Source: Isochrysis galbana (Eukaryota; Haptophyta; Isochrysidales; Isochrysidaceae). Taken from it: a stretch of 64,000 bases of DNA. Below the pieces are notes generated by a model. That model worked only from the letters and a program-made list of their open reading frames with translations, was not told the DNA's origin and searched no databases. This document shows, in pieces, positions 1 to 8,247 of this stretch (position 1 is its first letter; every line of letters begins with the position of its first letter). The translations under genes and the position numbers were made by a program. The DNA lies in the NCBI GenBank assembly GCA_018136815.1, contig CM030932.1:4169980-4233979 (forward strand). The letters are read 5' to 3'.

Positions 1-531
1 AAGGGCGCACGAGCAGGCAAAGAGAGAGCTCGAGGAACGGCAAGCGCGTGAACTAGAGACGATGAGGCGGTACTTGTTCATCGGAGATGCGATCCAACAC
101 GGGTGGTCAGGCTAGTCTGGGAGGGAAAGAGCAAGGGCGTCGGATGCAACAAAGGCCTGTCTGACGCAGCAAGGGCCCGTCTGACGCAGCAAGCAAAACC
201 CGCCAAAGTGTCTATGCTCAGGCGTCTGTAGTGAAATGGTGTTTTGTGTCCGCTTAGCGTTTTCGCACATAACGTTACTTTATACCCGCGATGGATCTCA
301 CACAGCTCTCGCTCGTCCCTCCTCGGAGCGCTCTCCATGCGCCGCGCCACACCTAACCGACCCGCCGCCGTCGACGCCGCCCTCATCGCACTCATACCGC
401 GCGGCGCTGATCCCCTAGGGAACTCCACACAAGAGAAGGGGCCATTATTATTATTATTTTGTTGGATTACGAAGGAATTCTTTCTCACACGCGGCGCACA
501 CAGGGAAAAAAAGGGGGACCAAAGGGGGGAG
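1..531. other. Left flank, no recognised gene
   Basis: I see no convincing gene. Open frames here lack recognisable domains. Positions about 221-285 share a block (GGCGTCTGTAGTGAAATGG, then ACATAACGTTA) with 44592-44640, so at least that part is a dispersed repeat. A short ATT-rich run at 448-460 lies just downstream of the minus-strand gene ending at 532 and could be its 3' flank. Confidence 0.4.
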
Positions 532-1119
532 TCAGAGCACGACGCGTCGGCTGGACTTGTAGACCATGCAGCGGCCGCTCGGCGCGCGGGTCAGCTCGGA
601 CCGGCGGCGGGGGGCCTCCGGCGCCTTGGCCTTGCGCGCCCGGACGGCGCGGGTGGTTGCGTTCATGTCGGCCTCGATGTCCTCGACGTGGCGCACGGCG
701 TAGTCGAGGACTCCGTTGCGGTGCGCCCAGTGCATGAACTGGAGCTGTCCGACCGTGGTCAGCACCTCCGCGCCCCCCTCGAGGCGCACGCGCACGTGCG
801 TGGGTCGGCGGCGGAAGGGGTCGAAGTTGCGCCGCTTGTGCGCCTCGAGCGCGATCTTGTACCCGTGGTGCACGTTGAAGGGCTCCCCCGTCTTGGTGAG
901 GCAGAGCACGTTGTGCTTCTTGCCGTAGTTGGTCACCAGCCAGTCGAGAGCGCGCAGGCTGATGGGCGCGCGGTTCTCGACGAGCGGGAGCAGCACGTCA
1001 CGGACGCACTTCTCGGTGTAGAAGGAGCTGAGGGAGATCAGGAGGTGCAGCTGGTGCAGCGTGAGGGTCGCGTCCGTCTCGAAGGGGCCCACTCGTGCGC
1101 CTGTGGGCGTCGCCGACAT
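532..1119 (-). CDS. Conserved hypothetical protein resembling a giant-virus (NCLDV) family
   Basis: 195 aa from an ATG at 1119. It is compact, without signal peptide or membrane segment. The middle contains the run ALDWLVTNYGKKHNV, then FNVHHGYK, then FDPFRRR, followed by a TTVGQLQFMHWA-like stretch and a segment ending in IEADMN. From memory this order matches a conserved hypothetical protein of Mimiviridae and algal large DNA viruses, where the equivalents read roughly VTNYSKK..., FNVY..YK, FDPFCRR and TTIGQLNFF.WAI. Its biochemical role is unknown. It is last in a run of three same-strand genes (73 bp from the next one), a virus-like compact layout. The C-terminal 35 residues are basic. 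I infer an endogenised viral gene or a gene shared with such viruses; no disabling lesion is visible. Confidence 0.6.
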   Translation of the reverse strand: MSATPTGARVGPFETDATLTLHQLHLLISLSSFYTEKCVRDVLLPLVENRAPISLRALDWLVTNYGKKHNVLCLTKTGEPFNVHHGYKIALEAHKRRNFDPFRRRPTHVRVRLEGGAEVLTTVGQLQFMHWAHRNGVLDYAVRHVEDIEADMNATTRAVRARKAKAPEAPRRRSELTRAPSGRCMVYKSSRRVVL

Positions 1120-1192
1120 GGCAAGGGGAGGAGGAGAGCGGACGGCTTCCGGCGCGAGAGAGTCGTGGGTCGCTGCTCAATTTGAGCTTCCC

Positions 1193-1384
1193 TTACTTAT
1201 TGCCCCCCGTGCGGACTGTGACGCGGAAGCGGTTGAGGCGGAAGACCGTGCTGCCCTTCTTCTTCTCCGGGGGCTGGGATGCGGCCTCGTTGCGGAGGGT
1301 GAGGGTTGCCTCACGCTGGCGGCGGTTCATGAACTCGGCGGGGAGCGAGAGGTTGGGGATGCCGCCGTTGGGTCGCCCGGACAT
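1193..1384 (-). CDS. Small basic protein of the virus-like cluster
   Basis: 63 aa from an ATG at 1384. It is rich in Arg and Asn, begins MSGRPNGGIPNLSLP and ends in RFRVTVRTGGNK, with no membrane segment. I do not recognise a family. It sits between the NCLDV-like gene (73 bp gap) and the HTH protein gene (123 bp gap), all on the minus strand. Just upstream of its ATG (plus coordinates 1419-1470) are two A/T runs in otherwise GC-rich DNA, which may be its promoter region. Its reality rests on position and orientation rather than on homology. Confidence 0.35.
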   Translation of the reverse strand: MSGRPNGGIPNLSLPAEFMNRRQREATLTLRNEAASQPPEKKKGSTVFRLNRFRVTVRTGGNK

Positions 1385-1507
1385 GTCGCAGCAGGATGGG
1401 GTGGGATTTCTTTAGCTGTAGAAAAAAAAACTCGGTGGCCTGAGAGAGCCGCCCAGTATTTTTTTTTTGCGGGCGGGGGGGGGGGGGGGCGGCGGGGGGC
1501 GCGCAGA

Positions 1508-3427
1508 TCATCCGCTCCTTCGCCGGAGCGGCGGGGCCCCGGGGACGAGGCGACGGAGCTCGGCTTCGGAGGCGGTCCACGCGAGGAGGGGCCGCTCGTT
1601 CCTCCAGCGGACGAGGAAGAGGGGCGAGAAGACCACCTCGAGCTCGCCTCCGGCCGTCGGCAGGCGGCGGTGCTTCACCACGTAGACCTCCTCCCCGGGG
1701 GCCGGCGCGGGTGCGTCGTCGGGCTGGACCAGCTGGTCCCCTCGGAGCACGACGTAGGCGTGAGAGGCGTCGGCGTTGGAGCGCGCCGCGGCGCGCAGCG
1801 CGGCCTCGAGCGTCGGGTGGTTGCCGGCGCGCGCCCACCCCGTCTCGCCGAGCGGGTACGGGATCAGGTTGGGCCACTGCGCGAGCGGGACCGTGCCCAG
1901 GAGGCGGCGGCGGTGGGCGGTGGTGACGAACAGGCTGAGCGGCTCGTCGCGCGAGAGGAGCTCGCCCCCGGGGCCGCGGCGAAGCGTGCGGAGGTCGACG
2001 ACGCTGCCCTTGCCGGCGGCGGCGGCGCGCCGTGCCACGAGGTAGGGGGGCGCGTCGGCGCCGCCACCGGCGGCGGGCCGGCCGCGCGTCGCCGTCGTCG
2101 GTGCGGCGGGGGGCAGCCGCCGGCGGTCCGGCGCGGGCGGCACCACGCGCGCCTCGGCGGCGCGCATCTTGCACGCGTCGAGCAGCTGCTGCGCGGCGCG
2201 CGCCTTGAAGAGGGGGTCGTCCTCGAACACGAGGAACTGGTCGTCGCCGCCGTCGCCGCTGGGGCGCGCGTGCAGCACGAACATGGCGCGCAGCTCGGCG
2301 TCGGAGAGGGCGGTGAGCTCCTCGATGCCGGCGCCGCGCACGACAGCGTGCGCCGCGTCCACCGTCGGCGCCGCGCGCACCGCCGCGAGCAGCCTGCTCG
2401 CGCTCGCCGCGTCGAGCGCCCCGTCGGGCACGAGGTCGACGACGCGCAGCGCGTAGAAGCGGCGCACCAGGGGCAGCAGGTCGCCCGCGTGCTCCTGCAC
2501 CGTCTCGCAGCGCGTGTAGTCGAGCTGGCGCGCCTGCTTGCGCGGCAGCACGCCGGCCATGGCGGTGCGGAAGGGCATCCCCGCGCGCAGGGCGCGCGCC
2601 AGCGGCTCGTTGCGCGCGGCGAGGTGCGCGTCCTGCGCGTCGATCGCGTAGAAGCTGAAGACCGTCCTGCGCCCCGCGTCCTGGTGGGCGGACGCGGCGA
2701 GCCACTCCTCGTCGGCGCCGTCGCCGCCGAGCATCCGCGCGATCATCCACTGGAGTCTCCTCTCGACCTGCCCGTCGGCGAGCGCCAGCTCGCTCGCGAG
2801 CCACCGGTACGGCGTGTTGCGCCGGTCGGCGGGCAGCAGGCGGCGCAGCTGCGCGCACGCGCGCCGCGCGGCGGCGGTCGCCTCGTCCTCCTCCCCGGCG
2901 GCCGAGGTGGCCGGGTACGGGAAGGTAGGGTCGAGGGTGTGCAGGTACTTGCCCAGCTCGGAGAGGGAGAGCTCGGGCTTCGCGAGCGCGACCTGCACGA
3001 GCATGAGGCGGTGCTCGGGGCCGACCTTGACGAGCGAGGGGCAGAAGCCGCCCCGAGGGAGGCTGTTGGGCACGAAGAGGTCGGAGGAGTCGGCGGTGGC
3101 GTCGAGTTCGCGCAGGACGTCGTCCATGAACCCTCCCCCGCCCGCCCGGCGCCGTGCGTCGGTGGGCGGCGGCCTCTGCGCGGCGCGGATGTACGTGCGC
3201 ACCGTCTTGCGGCAGATCATGAGGTCCTTGGCGATGCGCGCGGTGCTCTCGCCGGCCCAATGGCGCTTCATCACCCGCTCTCGGATCTCGCGGCCGTAGG
3301 CTTGGCCGCCCCGGCGCAGGGTGCGCAGCTGGGGAAGCACGCCGTGCACGAGGCGCTCCCACCCGGGGTGCACCAGGGCGCCGACCGCCGCGCCCGCCAG
3401 CGGCTCGGCAGGCGGGGGCGGGTCCAT
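1508..3427 (-). CDS. Helix-turn-helix protein of the virus-like cluster
   Basis: About 640 aa, using the ATG at 3427 (MDPPPPAEP). The frame stays open further upstream, but that stretch is a shifted copy of a downstream coding segment (64-bp direct repeat), so I reject the longer start. Residues about 45-85 contain EIRERVMKRHWAGESTARIA followed by CRKTVRTYI. This is a homeodomain-like/recombinase-type helix-turn-helix: an Ala-Gly-x-Ser turn, then a recognition helix. The remainder is Ala/Arg-rich and unrecognised, with no transposase DDE/D or tyrosine recombinase motifs that I can see. It heads the three-gene minus-strand cluster. A DNA-binding regulator or replication/transposition accessory of an endogenised virus or transposon is plausible but inferred. 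Confidence 0.5.
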   Translation of the reverse strand: MDPPPPAEPLAGAAVGALVHPGWERLVHGVLPQLRTLRRGGQAYGREIRERVMKRHWAGESTARIAKDLMICRKTVRTYIRAAQRPPPTDARRRAGGGGFMDDVLRELDATADSSDLFVPNSLPRGGFCPSLVKVGPEHRLMLVQVALAKPELSLSELGKYLHTLDPTFPYPATSAAGEEDEATAAARRACAQLRRLLPADRRNTPYRWLASELALADGQVERRLQWMIARMLGGDGADEEWLAASAHQDAGRRTVFSFYAIDAQDAHLAARNEPLARALRAGMPFRTAMAGVLPRKQARQLDYTRCETVQEHAGDLLPLVRRFYALRVVDLVPDGALDAASASRLLAAVRAAPTVDAAHAVVRGAGIEELTALSDAELRAMFVLHARPSGDGGDDQFLVFEDDPLFKARAAQQLLDACKMRAAEARVVPPAPDRRRLPPAAPTTATRGRPAAGGGADAPPYLVARRAAAAGKGSVVDLRTLRRGPGGELLSRDEPLSLFVTTAHRRRLLGTVPLAQWPNLIPYPLGETGWARAGNHPTLEAALRAAARSNADASHAYVVLRGDQLVQPDDAPAPAPGEEVYVVKHRRLPTAGGELEVVFSPLFLVRWRNERPLLAWTASEAELRRLVPGAPPLRRRSG

Positions 3428-3500
3428 GAGGCTACTGGCCGTAGGCTTGGCCGCCCCGGCGCAGGGTGCGCAGCTGGGGAAGCACGCCGTGGACGAGGCG
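3292..3500. repeat. 64-bp direct repeat across the start of the HTH gene
   Basis: Positions 3292-3355 and 3437-3500 are identical except for one base (GCACG versus GGACG). The offset is 145 bp, so the second copy is out of frame relative to the first. Copy one encodes residues just before the HTH; copy two lies upstream of the chosen start codon. This looks like a recent local duplication at the 5' end of the gene. Confidence 0.9.
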
Positions 3501-3654
3501 TGCACAGCGCCCCTCGCACCTTCGGTGCAGTTGGAAATCTGACAGAGTTCCGCGTGAGGGGTGAAGGGGGGAACCAAAACGCTGCACCACTTGGGGGCGA
3601 GGTTACGCGGATGGTACGGTGTGCATTCCCCAGGCGAAAGTTTTTTTTTCCCGA

Positions 3655-3965
3655 GGCGCGCGCGCTTTTTCCTCCTAGGTGCGCGCGCTTTTTCCGCCTA
3701 GGTGCGCGCGCTTCTCCTCCTGTGTGCGCGCGCTTTTCCTCCTAGGTGCGCGCGCTTTCTTTGTTCTAATTAGCGCGCGTTTAGAAGGGTTCGTTCCCCT
3801 ATGCACCTTCGCCCTCGCCTGGCCCCTTCGCCCTCGCCTGGCCCCCTCGTCCTCGCCTGGCCCCATCGCCTGCCGCCCCTGGCCCCATCGCCCACTGCCA
3901 TTGGCCCCATCGCTTGCCGCCCCTGGTCCATCGCTTTCCGCCCTGGCCCCATCGCCCGATCCAGC
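3655..3965. repeat. Two adjacent minisatellites
   Basis: Positions 3655-3765 hold about five imperfect copies of a 22-24 bp unit (GGTGCGCGCGCTTTTTCCTCC, with variants). Positions 3806-3965 hold degenerate repeats of CGCCCTCGCCTGGCCCC and CCATCGCCTGCCGCCCCTGG. No gene is visible between them and the next CDS at 4406. A T run at 3642-3650 just before the first array resembles the T-tailed 3' ends of LINE copies elsewhere in the window. Confidence 0.85.
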
Positions 3966-4405
3966 CTGATCCCACCGCCCGGCGGTCCCCGATCGCAGCG
4001 ATCCTTCACCCAACAGGACAACCCTAGCCTCACCCGCATTGAGCACTGCGCACGCTGCCAATCATTGGCTATGCCAATCACAAAGTCGAATGGATCTATC
4101 ATCTAGAGGCGCCAGCATGCGGTAGGCAAATCGGGCCTAGGTCTGGGCCGGCGAATATTGAAGATTGGCACAAAGTGCGGTGGGAAGGTGGGAACAAATG
4201 GGAAGTAGCTGGTAGCTGTCAGGCTGCTCCGCCAGTGAAAAGTAAAGAGTTCAGTAGAAAGGGAAAGATTCGGTGCGCCCCCTCTCAGATGAAGATTCGC
4301 AGAGTCTTCTCAGCGGCCTTGCGGTCTCGCCTACGCCCTGCTGCCTCTCTTCTGTTGCCAACCTCTCCCAATCCCTCAGTGTTCCTCTGCTTTATTACCT
4401 TACGG

Positions 4406-4921
4406 ATGTCCTCGCTCGGTCTCTCGCTCGTGGTCGGCGCGACGGCGTTCTACGCGGGACCGGCGCGTGCGCCTGAGGCACGGCGCACGCTGCCTGCTGC
4501 CATGGGCTTCCTCGACTCCTTCTTCAAGGAGATGGACAACTTTATTGATGACGCTGCCAACCGGCGGCTGGGCAACGGCGCCAAGTTCTATGGCAAGCGC
4601 AAGTCGTCTTTCTATGGCGATGACGATCCGAACCGGAAGCGCGACCCGGACGTGGCCGACCCGGAGGAAGACTGGCGTGGTCCAGCCGGCGGCTCATACT
4701 TTGTCCCCTCGCCCGAGCGCGATGAGCTTGGCCGGCCGATGGGCTTCCTCACTAAGAGAGAGGCCAGGGCTGCTGCCGCCGCCGCCGAGGCTGCCAAGTG
4801 GGAGGAGGCCCGCAAGTCGCAGGACCTGTTCGACAGCTTTGCTGATGCGGTGCGCAGTGAGCAAAGCGGCTCAGGTGAGGGAGACCAGGGCAGCGCATCG
4901 GAGGATGCAATGCGGCGCTGA
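4406..4921 (+). CDS. Plastid-targeted conserved algal protein with bipartite leader
   Basis: 171 aa from the ATG at 4406. An in-frame upstream ATG at 4175 would add a segment with no domain. The N-terminus MSSLGLSLVVGATAFYAGPA is a signal peptide ending in ATA, followed by Phe at +1 and an Arg/Ala/Pro-rich transit peptide. This is the ASAFAP-type presequence used for import into four-membrane, red-derived plastids. The mature part starts near AAMGFLDSFFKEMDNFIDDA and contains FYGKRKSSFYGDDDPN, which I recall as conserved in diatom and haptophyte proteins of unknown function. The C-terminal third is an Ala/Glu-rich helix, then a Ser/Gly/Glu-rich tail. No introns. The leader is clear from sequence; function is unknown. 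Confidence 0.72.
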   Translation: MSSLGLSLVVGATAFYAGPARAPEARRTLPAAMGFLDSFFKEMDNFIDDAANRRLGNGAKFYGKRKSSFYGDDDPNRKRDPDVADPEEDWRGPAGGSYFVPSPERDELGRPMGFLTKREARAAAAAAEAAKWEEARKSQDLFDSFADAVRSEQSGSGEGDQGSASEDAMRR

Positions 4922-5124
4922 GCGCGCGATCCACGTTTCAATTCGTCGAGGAGACAATCATTTTTTTGTTTGCGCTCATGCACGACTAGCCCATGCCTTG
5001 CGTGGCCAGCCCCTTGCCGCCCTGCATTGGCGGCATGCGGCGTGCACGTTATACGTTGTAGTTTGGTAATTTGATGACAAGGGGCGAAGCTATTGCAGAT
5101 CTAATGCATACCACATGAGGAGAA

Positions 5125-5420
5125 AACTAACTTTATAGTTGGTTACCATGTAGCGCGCCGGCGCGCCTCTCCTCTCCTTCGGGCCCTCCGCCGAGGGCGG
5201 CCCCCCAGTCTCCATGGCCATGGGGAAGGAGCAGGTGCAGTCATTGGCAAAACGGCTGCATCCAGTATCCTACAGTCAGAGGCCGAGCAAGTGAGTGCGA
5301 CTCGCGTCGCATCACACGGCCCGTGACCCCGGCCACAATAGATATGCTGCCCCCCCCCCCCTCCCCATGGGGGACAGCAGTCTGCAGCCCAGCAGACTAG
5401 TGGTCGCGTTCCGTGTAACC
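5125..5420 (+). mobile_element. Decayed 5' end of a palindrome-tagged element
   Basis: It starts with AACTAACTTTATAGTTGGTT (5125-5144), a variant of the family palindrome. Next comes a degraded copy of the MERA start region in which the ATG is followed at once by TAG (ATGTAGCGCGCCGGCG). Positions 5283-5335 match 5690-5745 (GGCCGAGCA, then CGGCCCGTG and CCCCGGCCACA), so this is a second, older copy of the element at 5552 in the same orientation. It ends in a C run near 5352-5362. Confidence 0.6.
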
Positions 5421-5551
5421 CCTTACAGAAAGATTGTCAAAGCAAGGCTGATCTCACTCTTGGAGATTGCCTGCGAGGGCGCGCCGGCAGCTAGCGCGGA
5501 ATGCGGTTCTTGCGGGGAGCTCATGGAGCTTTCCTCGTGGATGACTACGGC

Positions 5552-6433
5552 AACTAAGTTTATACTTAGACGCGATGGCGATGGAGCGCGCCGGCGCGGC
5601 TCCCCTCTCCACCGGGGCCACCCGCCGAGGGCGCCCCCCCAATGCACATGGAGCAGCCGCTGATGAAGCGGCCGCGTCCGCCCACAGAGGCCGAGCAGGT
5701 GTGTGCGACTCCGGTCGCGCCGCACGGCCCGTGGCCCCGGCCACACCACCCTTGGCAGCCATGCTGGCCTCCCTCATGGGGAGCAGCAGGCTGCTGGCAG
5801 CTTCCCAACAAGGCCAGGCCTCAGGAGCCACTCCTCCACTGGGCATGCCTTATGGCAGAGGCCCCTCTCGCCCTGGCAAGGGCCGCGCTGCTCCGGCAGC
5901 GCGGCCCACGGCCGGGTGGCCCTTATGGGCACAACACACACCCCACTGCTGCAAGCAACATACGCTTCAAAGGCACCCCCTCAGACACACTACACCACAC
6001 GCACAAAACACACGCACACGCCCCCCCTGGGGACAACAACAACAACACGCCCCCACCCTATGCCCCCACGCACACAATACTGACCACGGTCATCCCCGCC
6101 CACGCCTCACAGGACCAAGATTCAGACAATGAAAATGACATCACAGACTCTGACGCCTCCTTCGAACTCTCGTTCCATCAAACCGGAGACATCATCCTCC
6201 AAGACACGACGGCGTATGCCGCCATCGTCGAGCTACTCCTCGAACTCGAGGGCGTAGACCCCGAGCCAGACTTCTGGGCCCGCTCAGCGAGGGGCCCATG
6301 GCACATAGCGGTCAATGAAGATTGCGCTCAACAATTCCAGGGTGCAAAGAGCGTAGGGCAACTTATCGCCAAGACCTTGCTGAGCGGCTGCAACAGCATG
6401 CGAATTCAGGTAACTCTCGTGCTAGTCGGATGA
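5552..6433 (+). mobile_element. Palindrome-tagged element with NLS-bearing ORF
   Basis: The palindrome AACTAAGTTTATACTTAG occupies 5552-5569. It is followed by ATGGCGATGGAGCGCGCC (MAMERAG), the micro-ORF start shared with 32862 and 38539. One extra base in this copy shifts the frame, after which a second frame (5642-6433) reads MEQPLMKRPRPPTEAEQ, then Pro/His/Thr-rich sequence. It continues into an acidic stretch (SDNENDITDSD) and a more protein-like end (AYAAIVELLLELEGVD, FWARSARGPWHIAVNED). I infer an ORF1-like N-terminal region of a retroelement. The KRPRPP run looks like a nuclear localisation signal. Frame disruption suggests a dead copy. Confidence 0.5.
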
Positions 6434-6904
6434 CAGAGAGACAGCGCAATCAGCGCATCGCAAGAGACCATGGCCGTGCTACTTCTACTTCTAGAAGGAT
6501 GGGGAGGGGGGGGAGGGGGGGGGAAGACCTCTACCGGTGCTCTGCTTGATACCACTTCCACCACCACAGATCTGAGTAGTAATCACATGGGAGGGGGGAG
6601 GGAGGGGGGGAGGGGGTTGTCAGAGCCAGTCGATCCGGGAAGCAGCTACCCTGTGGTCATGTGGATGTGGTGGCTTCTGATTCTGAGGGGGGGGGGAGAG
6701 TGAGAGTGAGAGCAACAGCAATGATGTTGAGGAGGAGGAGGAGGAGGATGCCAGTGGCAGCAGGCACAGCGAGAGCGAGGGGGATGATGATGTTGTTGTG
6801 ACAGATGTTGCTGTTGCTGTTGCTGTTGGGGATGCACAGAGGGCTAAGCGCCAGTTGCTAAGCGCAACAGGCAGGAGCAAGAGCAGTTGCCAGCATTGTC
6901 AGCC
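6434..6904. other. G-rich low-complexity stretch with acidic coding remnant
   Basis: Long G runs occur at 6503-6522 and 6590-6615. From about 6697 one frame encodes an acidic run (SESESNSNDVEEEEEDASG) that reaches AKRQ near 6855 and then falls out of frame with the coiled-coil ORF that follows. One frameshift or unseen intron would join them. No start codon or domain is recognisable. Confidence 0.35.
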
Positions 6905-7471
6905 ATGCAGGCCCTGTTGAAGGATGGGGCTGAGAGGCATCGTGAGATGGTAGATGCAGCCATTGCAGTAGATGCATTGCTGCAGGCAGAGCATGTCGCT
7001 GCTGCTCGTGCTACGGCTGAGGCCTCAGAGAGAAAAGCTCGCATTACGCAGCTGCAGGAGGAGCTGGTGCAAGCTAGGGAAGAGGCTCAAAGGGGGCAGA
7101 CTGAGTTGGATCAGAATGGGCAAAAGCTGAAGGACATCTTCCACCAGTTTGAGCAAGCTCATGGTCACCCACCCACGCATGTGCATGAGCTTCCATCCGC
7201 CCTGGCCGAGCAATATGCCGCTCTCAAGAAGCAGCGCACAGAGCTGAAGGGGCGGCAGTCTGGCAGTCTCCACTCGTGCAGCAATTCAAAGACAAGAGAG
7301 AGCAACTTCTTAGTGAGAGAGGCCAAAGGCAGAGTAGGGGATCGATATAATCAGAATGCAGCACACCCAAGAGCGGCCCGTTTGTCATCTCTCATCTCTC
7401 ATCGGTCTCAGTTTGTGACTGACTGCTACGATGGGTCCCTATCCAGCCCGTTTTTGAATTTTCCCCCCTAG
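6905..7471 (+). CDS. Hypothetical coiled-coil protein, probably partial
   Basis: Using the ATG at 6905 gives about 188 aa. Residues 1-115 are strongly helical with heptad spacing (for example AEASERKARITQLQEELVQ and AREEAQRGQTELDQNGQK). The C-terminal part, from about residue 120, is Ser/Arg-rich and looks like read-through into non-coding sequence. An acidic frame just upstream could be an earlier exon. I do not recognise a family. It lies next to the element at 5552, so it could belong to a decayed transposon. Confidence 0.3.
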   Translation: MQALLKDGAERHREMVDAAIAVDALLQAEHVAAARATAEASERKARITQLQEELVQAREEAQRGQTELDQNGQKLKDIFHQFEQAHGHPPTHVHELPSALAEQYAALKKQRTELKGRQSGSLHSCSNSKTRESNFLVREAKGRVGDRYNQNAAHPRAARLSSLISHRSQFVTDCYDGSLSSPFLNFPP

Positions 7472-8247
7472 GGGGCTAGGGTAAAGGTGTTCATGCAAGA
7501 GGAGGGTACCATTGTGCTTCCCCAGGTATCCATTGAATTCTGTCCAATTTTCATTGTGTGATTCCAATGTCCAATGTTTTGGAACCTTCGCATAGTAGTG
7601 AGATATATCCTCGGCCCATAGCAGCGCTGCATACAGCGCGCGCTGCGCGCGCCGGGACTGAGTGAGTGGCCCGCATTCCCTACCACTACACCACTACCAA
7701 CGATCGCCCGCGGATAGGAGAACACCAGATGAAACTCTTCATGCAACCCCAAATCACACCACACACATGCAACTCGCAACTCTCACAGTAACGGTAACAA
7801 GCGGGACACTCAACACTCATATAAATAGTGATGAGCGCGAGAGACAGAGACAGAAACACAATATAATCAAAAGAGTGACGTGGGGAGAACGAAGAGAAAG
7901 GGGAATAGAGAAAAAAAAGAAAAAAACGAGGCCAACGAGAGATTTGCCGTAGGCCGTAGGGGGAATTGTGGGGAACTGTATGTAGCGCTGGTAGATATAG
8001 TACTCTAATAAAAATATAAACAGACGTCAGACGTCAATCAAGCGTTACAGAGATCACTCGAGACTCAAGACTCGAGACTCGGTCGGTGATCAGCTCCGCG
8101 GGAACAACCTCGTCGAGTTTGTGCACCTACTAACGACTAACGCTCAAGAAAATAATCTTAGCTACCCCCCCGGTATCTCTGGGTGCGATTCAAAAGGGGG
8201 AAAGCCGACCACTGCGAGCGCGAACGAACCGCCGACAGTGAGAGAGA
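7472..8247. other. Intergenic region upstream of the kinesin gene
   Basis: No gene is assigned. On the minus strand, about 7450-7640, one frame reads LYAALLWAEDISHYYAKVP and continues to a stop. The WAE motif is reminiscent of copia-type integrase, but the stretch is too short to call. An inverted CCCCCCTAGGGGG lies at 7464-7476. Positions 7990-8090 are AT-rich and contain CAGACGTCAGACGTCA and repeated GACTCGAGACTC, which could include the kinesin promoter. The kinesin ATG is at 8248. Confidence 0.3.

Noticed and set aside
1061-3745. Long plus-strand open frame opposite the HTH gene
   Set aside because: It is Arg/Gly/Ala-rich antisense of GC-rich codons, has no domains, and spans three minus-strand genes.
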